In this document: piece after piece, positions 7,127 to 13,928 of the stretch | How positions within the stretch are numbered: the first letter of the stretch is position 1 | Layout: each line of letters starts with the position of its first letter | Source of the DNA: an uncultured Cellulosilyticum sp. | GTDB lineage: Bacteria > Bacillota > Clostridia > Lachnospirales > Cellulosilyticaceae | DNA length: 20,382 nucleotides | Assembly (NCBI GenBank): GCA_934725855.1 | Contig: CAKVCL010000039.1 | Location: 1 to 20,382, forward strand | Reading direction: 5' to 3' | Position numbers and translations under genes: made by a program | The notes under the pieces: model-generated | Databases searched by the model: none | The model's input: only the letters and a program-made list of their open reading frames with translations | Told to the model about the DNA's origin: nothing

Positions 7127-7897
7127 TTATTCCAACTCCGCCAAAGCTTCCTTCATTTGTTTTTCAGTTAAAACAGAATGGTGCCATTTAACATCATTCT
7201 CCATAAAAGAGATACCCTTTCCTTTGGTTGTTCTTGCAAAAATGACCAAGGGCTTAGCCCTTGGTTTTGCTAACTCCTTAGAAAGATTGTTTGCTTCATG
7301 ACCATCACATTCAACCACATCCCATCCGCATGCTTGCCACATGCTACCAGCATCAAAACCTAAAATATCTTCACAAAAACCATCTGCTTGCATTCCATTA
7401 AAATCGACAATCACTTTAACATTTTTTAATTTCTGATAGCCTGCAAACATTACAGCTTCCCAAATTGCGCCCTCGTTTAATTCACCATCCCCTACTACTA
7501 TATACACATTCTCTTTTGCACTAACGGCAAGACCTAACCCATATGAAAGCCCCATTCCTAAACTTCCGCTGGAAAACTCAATAAATTTGGAAAGATTTTT
7601 TGACGGTTGCCCTGGAAATAACCCCCCATTAACTTCAAAGGAATCAAAATCCTTGGCAGAAATTAAACCTACCTCATAAAGTACAGAATAAAGTGCGAGC
7701 CCTGCATGTCCCTTACTAAGAACGAAATGTTCCTTATTCCCGCTCTCTATTATTTTGGAATAAATTGCTGATATAATTTCGACGCAGGATAATGACGGAG
7801 CTACATGAGCCCCGTTTCCGCCAGCTTTAAAAGCAGATTTGATAATATCAACTCGAACTTTTCTGCTAAACTCTTCATTCGTAATATTGTTTATCAT
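7127..7897 (-). CDS. Transketolase-like protein, N-terminal half
   Basis: A 256-residue thiamine-diphosphate-binding (PP) domain. The diphosphate/Mg motif starts at GDGELNEGAIWEA (136-148) and continues to VDFNGMQ about 28 residues later. SKGHAGLALYSVL (61-73) matches the KGH-x-x-x-ALY signature, and GAHVAPSLS (29-37) is the counterpart of the usual GH-x-x-x-SLS segment. The ATG start overlaps the stop of the SDR gene by 4 bp (ATGA). Together with the next gene it makes a heteromeric enzyme equivalent to one full transketolase chain. A perfect 21-bp palindrome followed by five U residues occurs inside this gene (7245-7265, see separate entry). Confidence 0.87.
   Translation of the reverse strand: MINNITNEEFSRKVRVDIIKSAFKAGGNGAHVAPSLSCVEIISAIYSKIIESGNKEHFVLSKGHAGLALYSVLYEVGLISAKDFDSFEVNGGLFPGQPSKNLSKFIEFSSGSLGMGLSYGLGLAVSAKENVYIVVGDGELNEGAIWEAVMFAGYQKLKNVKVIVDFNGMQADGFCEDILGFDAGSMWQACGWDVVECDGHEANNLSKELAKPRAKPLVIFARTTKGKGISFMENDVKWHHSVLTEKQMKEALAELE
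7245..7265 (-). other. Intragenic terminator-like hairpin in transketolase N-half
   Basis: In the coding-strand sense the segment reads as a perfect 10-bp stem around a single base (ACCAAGGGCT, A, AGCCCTTGGT), followed after two bases by TTTTT. It encodes the in-frame residues around KPRAKPLVIF. The geometry is that of an intrinsic terminator except that it lies within a coding sequence, where translating ribosomes should prevent folding. It may be chance, or it could attenuate the transcript when translation lags. Confidence 0.3.
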
Positions 7898-8631
7898 AAT
7901 CCACCGTCAACTCTAATAACTTGACCATTAATATACGACGATTCATCTGACGCTAAAAAGACAGCAACACTTGCCACTTCCTTAGGTTCACCTAGTCTCT
8001 TTAATGATGTTTGTTCCACTGTACTTTGTAATGCATACGAGGGCATGTTTTCGAGAATATCTGTATTAATAATCCCAGGAGCAATACAATTTGAACGTAT
8101 ACCGACAGTCCCCAATTCGTTTGCAAGAACCTTAGACATCGTGATAATGGCAGATTTTGATGCCCCATAAACGGACTTTCCTAAATTACCATCTATTGCC
8201 GCCATTGAAGAAATATTGACTATACTGCCCCTATTATTTCTCACCATTATTCTTACTATATATTGTGTTAGGATAAAAGTTGAAAAAAAATTCACATTAA
8301 AAACATCATAAAGTTTCTTTTCAGAACTCATCATAAAGGACGCATTATACAAAATTCCTGCGTTGTTTATGAGAACATCGACATTTTTTTTTTCTGATAG
8401 AATCTCTTTAACTCCTCGTTTTACACTTTCTTTATCTGAAATGTCAAAAAAAATAGGTTTAATTGTTACGTTAAATTCTGAAGATAGTTTCATAATTTTT
8501 TCTAAAAATTCAGAACTTTCTTTTCTTGCATGTGCCCAAATATAAGCTCCATTTTTGGCACATTCTTTTAAAATTGAAAAACCTATTCCTCGATTAGACC
8601 CAGTAATTAGAACATTTTTACCTTTAAGCAT
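7894..8631 (-). CDS. FabG-like short-chain dehydrogenase/reductase
   Basis: A 245-residue classical SDR. Seen: the nucleotide-binding TGSNRGIG near the N-terminus, NNAG, and a complete catalytic set Ser142, Tyr155 and Lys159 (YGASK). The C-terminal GQVIRVDGG is typical of FabG-type beta-ketoacyl reductases. Expected reaction: NAD(P)H-dependent reduction of a keto group, plausibly on the ACP-bound product of the KAS III or ketol-transferase step. The ATG at 8629-8631 has the strong ribosome site AAAGGTGG and overlaps the KAS III stop by 8 bp; an upstream GTG at 8640 is less convincing. The stop overlaps the transketolase N-half start (ATGA). Confidence 0.85.
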   Translation of the reverse strand: MLKGKNVLITGSNRGIGFSILKECAKNGAYIWAHARKESSEFLEKIMKLSSEFNVTIKPIFFDISDKESVKRGVKEILSEKKNVDVLINNAGILYNASFMMSSEKKLYDVFNVNFFSTFILTQYIVRIMVRNNRGSIVNISSMAAIDGNLGKSVYGASKSAIITMSKVLANELGTVGIRSNCIAPGIINTDILENMPSYALQSTVEQTSLKRLGEPKEVASVAVFLASDESSYINGQVIRVDGGL

Positions 8632-9766
8632 GGTTACCACCTTTATAATATTCTATCCAATATTTTATTTTCTCCTCTCTTGTCATTTTATTTTCGGGTG
8701 TAAAATAATTCTTAACTTCTCCAACAAAAGTATTACTCGTATTTAGAACAGCAAATCCCCAGGACAAACCTACACCAAAAGTTGCTAAACATATATTCTT
8801 TGCAGGTTGTTTACTTAGCTGACGGCATATATCTGTGGTTACAGAAGCACAACTACAGTTTCCGTATTGAGAAAACGTTTCAGTTGAATATTTTTCTATG
8901 GGTAAATTGGTATACATTGCAACAGTTCTTACTATCTGTTTGTTTGCCTGATGGAATGCAAAATAGTCTATATCTTGAATCGATTTCCCCGAAAAAGATA
9001 AAATTTCTTTTATTCCTTTTGGACCAACGTCAGTAGTAAACTTAAAAACATCCAAGCCTTTCATGATATCATCCCACAAATGCCAGACATTTCCTGAGTC
9101 ATCTATAACCTCAATTGAAGCTATATCTTCTCTTATAGGCAAGTCATACCCACCTGCAGGAGCGATTAATTTATCCCATTTAGAACCGCGCGTACCCGTT
9201 AGAAACCATGCTTTATTTTCTTCTATTGAGTACTCGAGTAAAGTAGCCGTTCCTGCATCACCAAACAGCATGTTTGAGTTGCGATTACGTCGATCAGAAT
9301 GTCTACTAACTATATCGCCAGCAAGTAATAAAACTTTTTTTGCAGCACCACTTGAAATTAGCGAATGCGCCACCCAAAGGCCGTGAACATAGGCAGAACA
9401 CGCCAACCCTGATATATCAAAACACGTACATTCTTCATTAAGATTTAAGCGTCCCTGCAATATGCAGGAAGAGGCGGGATAATGAAAGTCATGAGAGGAC
9501 GATATAACAATTAGGGAGTCAATTGAACTAATATCGAGATTTAAACTATTAAAAAGATCCTGCGCTGCTGCCTCACATAAATCGCAATTTGAGGTTCGTT
9601 CATCGGCCACATGTCTTGTTCCCAATCCTAATATTTTTTTATTTCTTTCCAGTAACTTAATATCATTATTAAAATAATTAAGCTCATCATCGATATTAAT
9701 TCTATTGTCGGGAACAACACAAGTAATCCCTGAGATTTTTACATGATCAAATGCAGATTTAGACAT
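8624..9766 (-). CDS. KAS III-like ketoacyl-ACP synthase
   Basis: A 380-residue thiolase-fold condensing enzyme of the FabH class. The whole catalytic triad is visible: Cys123 in GLACSAY, His272 in FHQANKQ and Asn303 in YGNCSCASV, so it should be active in decarboxylative condensation or acyl transfer rather than a degenerate paralogue. It is longer than housekeeping FabH (about 317) because of a C-terminal tail of about 40 residues ending EEKIKYWIEYYKGGNHA and an enlarged middle region. FabH homologues in natural-product and O-antigen loci often use non-standard primers. Neighbours: an SDR follows with overlapping codons, another precedes, and a dedicated ACP lies further down. The start ATG at 9764-9766 lacks an obvious Shine-Dalgarno, but the first residues fit the family. 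Confidence 0.87.
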   Translation of the reverse strand: MSKSAFDHVKISGITCVVPDNRINIDDELNYFNNDIKLLERNKKILGLGTRHVADERTSNCDLCEAAAQDLFNSLNLDISSIDSLIVISSSHDFHYPASSCILQGRLNLNEECTCFDISGLACSAYVHGLWVAHSLISSGAAKKVLLLAGDIVSRHSDRRNRNSNMLFGDAGTATLLEYSIEENKAWFLTGTRGSKWDKLIAPAGGYDLPIREDIASIEVIDDSGNVWHLWDDIMKGLDVFKFTTDVGPKGIKEILSFSGKSIQDIDYFAFHQANKQIVRTVAMYTNLPIEKYSTETFSQYGNCSCASVTTDICRQLSKQPAKNICLATFGVGLSWGFAVLNTSNTFVGEVKNYFTPENKMTREEKIKYWIEYYKGGNHA

Positions 9767-9776
9767 AGAAATTCAG

Positions 9777-10511
9777 TTACCTACTTGCACAGTCTATGAT
9801 ATAGTTTTGCCCAGTAATCCATTCAGTCTCTTTAGAAAGAAGAAAACACACCATGGAGGCAACATCTTTCGGTTTTCCAAATCCAAGCGGATATGAATTA
9901 CGAACTTTATCCATTATTTCGGGAATATCTCTTGTCATTGGAGTATCTATATCTGACGGGGAAACACAATTAAACCTGATTCCTTTCTCAGCATACTCCT
10001 TAGCTATAGAACGCATAGAAGCAACAAGAGCTGCTTTTGTACCTGAATAAGAAATAACCCCTTTTACTTGATATTCACATGCAATCGAAGCAACAGAAAC
10101 AAATGAGGAACCTGTGCCAATATTAACCCGTTTATTAACAAATGCTTTTGCTAAAAAAATGGGCGCATAATAATTAATATCAAAAATCTTCTTCATTTCA
10201 CACAGATCTAAAGCTCTTAAAGGAAGAATTTCTGTAACACCTGCACAATTAGCTACACCTCTGATTTTTCCGTATTTTTTAGTCAGGAATAAAATATAAC
10301 TTGGCAAGTCTTCAATCTCCTCAACTAAATCTTTTTTTTCACAAAAAAAAGTACTCGGATGTCTAGACAATTCTTTAGTAATCTCAAGAGATGTCATAGA
10401 TCGTCCTATTGCAATAACAGTACCGCCTTCCTCACTTAATCGCAATGCAACAGCCTGACCAATTCCTGACGATGCACCTGTGACCAAAAAAACGTCATTT
10501 GATGAATACAT
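9777..10511 (-). CDS. Short-chain dehydrogenase/reductase, second copy
   Basis: A 244-residue classical SDR distinct from the one at 7894-8631. TGASSGIGQA (11-20) binds the cofactor; the central motif is NCAG instead of NNAG; the catalytic Ser142, Tyr155 and Lys159 (YSGTK) are all present. The C-terminal GQNYIIDCAS replaces the usual GQ-x-x-x-VDGG. Predicted to reduce or oxidise a keto/hydroxy group on a pathway intermediate; two SDRs in one operon imply two such steps or two different centres. It starts 1 bp after the VOC stop (TGATATG arrangement), so the genes are co-translated. Confidence 0.83.
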   Translation of the reverse strand: MYSSNDVFLVTGASSGIGQAVALRLSEEGGTVIAIGRSMTSLEITKELSRHPSTFFCEKKDLVEEIEDLPSYILFLTKKYGKIRGVANCAGVTEILPLRALDLCEMKKIFDINYYAPIFLAKAFVNKRVNIGTGSSFVSVASIACEYQVKGVISYSGTKAALVASMRSIAKEYAEKGIRFNCVSPSDIDTPMTRDIPEIMDKVRNSYPLGFGKPKDVASMVCFLLSKETEWITGQNYIIDCASR

Positions 10512-10512
10512 A

Positions 10513-10929
10513 TCAAACCTTCTTTATTTCAACAAGTTCAACTATCATCGCATTTCTGAACATTAAATAGCACCAAGCTTTAATATCAGTGTTATTATCC
10601 TTCACATATGTAATGGGAGCTAATAAAACAGCGTTGTTATTATCAACAAACTCTCTTAAATCAGCGTTGATATCATCCGTTTCAAAAGCAAGATGAAAAA
10701 TTTTTCTTCTACTTTGTAAATAAGGTGTTACAGGACCTTCACCGCTTGTTAGATTCGAAACAAGTTCTATATCCGGTAACAGATCTCCCGACATAAATTG
10801 GACACTAATATCCGTCTTTTTATCTTCTCTTAATTGACCTTTATTTTTATAACTAAACAATTCAAAGAATTTTTGGTCTTTTTCTATGTTTTTTGATGCT
10901 ATTCCTATGTGATGAAGGCGAATAATCAT
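10513..10929 (-). CDS. VOC-family protein (glyoxalase/epimerase fold)
   Basis: A 138-residue vicinal-oxygen-chelate protein. The opening LHHIGIASKNIEKDQKFF is characteristic of methylmalonyl-CoA-epimerase-like members, with the metal-ligand histidine near residue 7; a second block KIFHLAFETDDI carries another candidate histidine, and the C-terminal MIVELVEI a terminal glutamate. VOC enzymes use a divalent metal to stabilise enolates, so epimerisation or rearrangement alpha to a carbonyl is plausible. The start was placed at the ATG 10927-10929, with AGGAG 8 nt upstream. A frame extending to 11004 only translates the intergenic repeat and is not real. It is the first intact gene of the eleven-gene block, immediately downstream of the insertion hot spot at 10944-11125. 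Confidence 0.78.
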   Translation of the reverse strand: MIIRLHHIGIASKNIEKDQKFFELFSYKNKGQLREDKKTDISVQFMSGDLLPDIELVSNLTSGEGPVTPYLQSRRKIFHLAFETDDINADLREFVDNNNAVLLAPITYVKDNNTDIKAWCYLMFRNAMIVELVEIKKV

Positions 10930-10937
10930 ATTTAATA

Positions 10938-10942
10938 CTCCT
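10938..10942 (-). promoter_or_regulatory. Ribosome binding site that fixes the VOC start
   Basis: On the minus strand AGGAG lies 8 nt before the ATG at 10929. It decides between that start and the in-frame upstream codon at 11004, which would read through the repeat. Confidence 0.7.
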
Positions 10943-10943
10943 A

Positions 10944-11020
10944 ACTCGACTTTCCTATTTCGGTTATAAGCAAAAGTGGGTATAAATAAGCGGTTTAACA
11001 CCATTTTTACCCTTTAAAAC
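10944..11020 (+). repeat. Diverged internal copy of the 77-bp end repeat
   Basis: It aligns without gaps to 20306-20382 over 77 bases with about ten differences. The hairpin stem of the intact copies is partly degraded here, and the boxA core is altered to ACCCTTTAAAAC. It is directly abutted by a MITE-type end (11021-11050), so it is probably the stub of an element cut off by a later insertion. Confidence 0.75.
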
Positions 11021-11050
11021 AGCCCATTACCTTAATCGACATCTAGATCT
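11021..11050 (+). repeat. Solo terminus of the MITE family
   Basis: GCCCATTACCTTAATCGACA and the following bases match the MITE left end at 1445 onwards with only a few differences. No opposite end is found nearby, so this is a truncated remnant. It sits between the diverged 77-bp repeat and the IS4 element. Confidence 0.6.
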
Positions 11051-11128
11051 CTACTTTCCATCGTTCAAAATGAACATTAAACCGTTGTTTACCAACGAGT
11101 TTGCTCTTTAAAAATTGACTAAATGTGA
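11051..11128 (+). promoter_or_regulatory. boxB-boxA-like module, left end of IS4 element
   Basis: Plus strand: hairpin GTTCA-AAA-TGAAC (11063-11075), hairpin CGTTG/CAACG (11083-11097), boxA core TGCTCTTTAAAAATTGACTA (11101-11120), then the G/T-rich AATGTGAAGTGG. The same order as the E. coli rrn boxB, boxA, boxC. Confidence 0.5.
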
Positions 11129-11138
11129 AGTGGAACGT

Positions 11139-12653
11139 TTATGTATGCGTTTTACTTGTTCTGGAGCGTAGTTTTCTGTTTTGGGGATTGCAATCAAATA
11201 TGTCCTTAACGTAGGACATCATGTCCCTGAACCAAGAATTTAAAAGCATATGCAACATGCGTTTTGCACTTTTAAGTTTGCCGTTAACAATAACTCCGGT
11301 CTTGTAAAGTTTCTCCGGAAACTCTTCAAGACGCATGAGTAATTCTTTAACAGCTTCTGCAATTGGGATAATGCGCATGGTTTCCTCACAATACCGAGCT
11401 ATTTCACCCATGGTGCGTATATCTTTATGAATGCGTCGGTGAAATTCGAAGATGGTTGCACGTATGGCGGCAAGACACATGAAGGCATTTTGGTTGTCAA
11501 AATCTACAGAGCGGGTTTCAGAGCCTAAGCCTAGGAACTCCTTCTGATTGAAAAAGCCAGTTTCAACCATCCATCGTCTGGCATACAGTTGCACTATTCT
11601 TTCAGGAAACAGACTTAAATCGGTAGAAGCCAAAACTAAGATCTTATCTGGATCGCTATAGCTGTGCAGATCAACGATTTTGAGCTTGATCCCATCCTCA
11701 AATGCTTCATCGGCAGTACAGGCTTTGACAATTTCCCATCAGGCTATGGAATTGTTTCCTTTAGAGCGCTTATGCTTGAAGGATAACCACAGTTGCTTAA
11801 GCGGCTTATAGGTTACGGAGCGTTCCTTTCTATCCAAACGGTGATAGGAGCGGTGGTCGAGCTTAAGCATACCGATGACATCAAGATCTAAAGATGTGAT
11901 CCATTTCAGCAAGGGCTCATAATTGAACCATGAATCCATTAAGACATAAGAGCAATCGAAGCCTTGTCTTAAAGCGGCCTTGATCATACCTTGCACCAAC
12001 TCAGGCTTTGATTTACAGGCCTCCTGACGAATGAAAGCACCGTGTCGGCGGCGGTCAAAGTCTTTTTCCTTGGGATTGGGGCAAGCCTTCCGTTTGGACT
12101 TACTTTCATCTGATGCTACCAATTTTGATAAAAGCGGGAAACAGCTGCGACCGTCGGTCCAAGCCATCTGTAAGCAGGTATATCCTTTGACTACGGTGCC
12201 GCTGTTGTGATTGAAGGTTCTTGTAACCAATTCCATTCTTTTGGCACCGGAATGCTCCAACACTGAATCGTCGATGATGAGACAATGCTCTTTTGTTGAA
12301 GTCAACATTTCAAGCTCTCGGTAAGCCTCCCATGCAGTGAGCATGGTAAGTTTGTTCCAATCTGCTTTAGGTTCGCTCATGAAGTTGTACATAGCGCTCT
12401 TACGGGCAGGTAAGATTGAAGCTACGACGGATGTACTGGCCTGAGAGAAATTATTTCCGAGCAGACAGGAATTAACAATACCGGCCAGCATATCTATGGC
12501 ACTTATGGTTTGTGACTGATAGCGCTTTAATCCTATGGCGGATTTGGGAAGTCGACACCTGTAAGCATTTTGTTTAAGGTTCAAAGCCTCAAGAGCAAAA
12601 TTTCCGAGGTTGAACTGTAGCAAATCGGTGCCTTTGGAGGATATAATGCTCAT
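11139..12653 (-). pseudogene. IS4-family DDE transposase with in-frame UGA
   Basis: Start ATG at 12651-12653 with AGGA 8 nt upstream. The RNase-H-like DDE core is visible: first Asp in LIIDDSVLEHSG (about 128-129), second Asp in YVLMDSWFNYEP (about 240), and the catalytic Glu in YARRWMVETGFFNQK, which fits the IS4 Y-(2)-R-(3)-E-(6)-K signature exactly. A TGA at 11739-11741 interrupts the gene between NNSIA and WEIVKACTAD, and the same frame continues to the TAA at 11139-11141. The reading frame is otherwise intact, so a single substitution (for example CGA to TGA) explains it. The C-terminal catalytic Glu lies after the stop, so the truncated product should be inactive. Confidence 0.82.
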
Positions 12654-12769
12654 GGTGTTTTCCTGTTTATGATTTATGATCTTTAACACTTTGAATTATA
12701 ACAGAAAAACACCATTATTTCAAGTCAACTTATTGATAAATCAACAAATTTACCAATAATTTCCCCACC

Positions 12770-12847
12770 TCACATTTAGTCAATTTTTAAAGAACTAACC
12801 CGTTGGTGAACAACGGTTTTATTCAATTTTTACAGTGGAAAGTAGAG
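12770..12847 (-). promoter_or_regulatory. boxB-boxA-like module, right end of IS4 element
   Basis: On the minus strand: CTACTTTCCA, hairpin CGTTG/CAACG (12801-12815), then GTTCTTTAAAAATTG (12781-12795), leading toward the transposase and the operon beyond it. It resembles the boxA of Pseudomonas-type rRNA operons. Confidence 0.5.
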
Positions 12848-12888
12848 TTCAAAACACCATGTCCAGCATTTTGGATATGTAATCAAGT

Positions 12889-13911
12889 TCAGATCGTGGC
12901 ACCGCCATACATTTTAAAATATTCGACCAATGAAGCCTGCTTAAGGATAGATGCATTATTATTCAGTCGATTTTTTTTGTCTTCTACACATTGATTAAAG
13001 TTCAAAATAGACTTTAAAAAAGCATCATCAGATTGCATCTCAAAACATTCTGACTGCCCATTTTTGGTTATTTCATAGGTAGGAACAAAGCCGTCGGGGG
13101 CAGTCAAAGCGCGTCCACTACGCAAAGATCCCAAACTCCCCCATATATCAACTGAACAACGGTAATCATTGTCCATACCAAACGAGACCTGTGCAACCTG
13201 TCCCTTATCGTTGACAAGCGTTGCAGAGCCTGCTATTTCAACATCATATTTATTGGTATATAGTAAATTTGCTGTTGACAGTTTGGCGTTTCCTCCCAGT
13301 AAAATGTTGGCATATCTTAATGTATAGCCTCCACAGTCTAACAAAGCTCCGCCGCCCAAAGCTTTATTGTATCGAAAATCTGATTTTCCTCGATCAGGAA
13401 AACCGAAGTCAATTCGAAACAAACGTACTTCACCTATGACACCACTTTGAATTACATTATTAATCGTCTCAATCTGTGAATGAAAAACAAACATATAGTT
13501 TTCATGTAAAGCAAGTTCTTTTCCATTTGCCAAACGAATCAACTCTTCTGTATCTGCCATGGATGTTGTAAATGGCTTTTCTACAAGTACGTGTAGTCCA
13601 TTTTCCAAAGCACGTTTTGTCCATTTGTAATGCAAGGCAGGTGGTAAAGGTAGATAAACGGCATCGATCTCTCCTGATGTCAACATGGCATCATAGCCGT
13701 TAAATACCTTTCCACCGTATGTTTGTTTGAAATTATCTGCTTTATTATGCTCTTTCTCGATAATGGCAGAGGATGCATCATTTACATTATCACCGAACCA
13801 CTCCTCCAGTGAGGCATAAGCTACACCTACATATTCGATATTTGTTTTTTTTAAAGCCGGTAAAAAACGTCGATAAGCAATTTCCGAGGGGCAAATTATT
13901 CCTATGCGCAT
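12889..13911 (-). CDS. Gfo/Idh/MocA oxidoreductase, likely NDP-sugar 3-ketoreductase
   Basis: A 340-residue two-domain oxidoreductase. The dinucleotide fold at the N-terminus reads IGIICPSEIAYRRFLPAL, in which the usual GxGxxG is modified; the EKP motif (111-113) that positions the nicotinamide is intact, followed by GGGALLDCGGY in the C-terminal sheet domain. It lies 17 bp behind an NDP-hexose 2,3-dehydratase. In dTDP-2,6-dideoxysugar pathways, the dehydratase product is a 3,4-diketo sugar that a Gfo/Idh-type 3-ketoreductase reduces, so that is the best assignment. Start ATG with GAGGA about 5 nt upstream. The downstream side ends 40 bp before the IS4 element. Confidence 0.82.
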   Translation of the reverse strand: MRIGIICPSEIAYRRFLPALKKTNIEYVGVAYASLEEWFGDNVNDASSAIIEKEHNKADNFKQTYGGKVFNGYDAMLTSGEIDAVYLPLPPALHYKWTKRALENGLHVLVEKPFTTSMADTEELIRLANGKELALHENYMFVFHSQIETINNVIQSGVIGEVRLFRIDFGFPDRGKSDFRYNKALGGGALLDCGGYTLRYANILLGGNAKLSTANLLYTNKYDVEIAGSATLVNDKGQVAQVSFGMDNDYRCSVDIWGSLGSLRSGRALTAPDGFVPTYEITKNGQSECFEMQSDDAFLKSILNFNQCVEDKKNRLNNNASILKQASLVEYFKMYGGATI

Positions 13912-13928
13912 AAATCCTCACTCTTTTT

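Larger units (their letters stand above)
11050..12848 (-). mobile_element. IS4-family insertion sequence
   Basis: About 1.8 kb. The ends are inverted copies of the same structured module: left 11051-11128 and right 12770-12847. Both contain CTACTTTCCA at the outside, a hairpin CGTTG-loop-CAACG (11083-11097; 12801-12815), a boxA-like CTTTAAAAATTGACTA and then AATGTGA[A/G]GTGG. One transposase gene lies inside on the minus strand, broken by a stop. The outer left part is shared with a second truncated copy at 16434-16662. No clear target duplication is visible. It separates the Gfo/Idh gene from the VOC gene, presumably once adjacent in the same transcript. Confidence 0.8.

Noticed and set aside
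10930..11004. N-terminal extension of the VOC protein
   Set aside because: It is a translation of the intergenic repeat; AGGAG and the family-typical start both favour 10929.
11739..11741. UGA recoded as an amino acid (alternative genetic code)
   Set aside because: TGA clearly ends the LuxE-like, ACP, VOC and SDR genes at positions that fit tight operon overlaps, so it is a stop in this organism.
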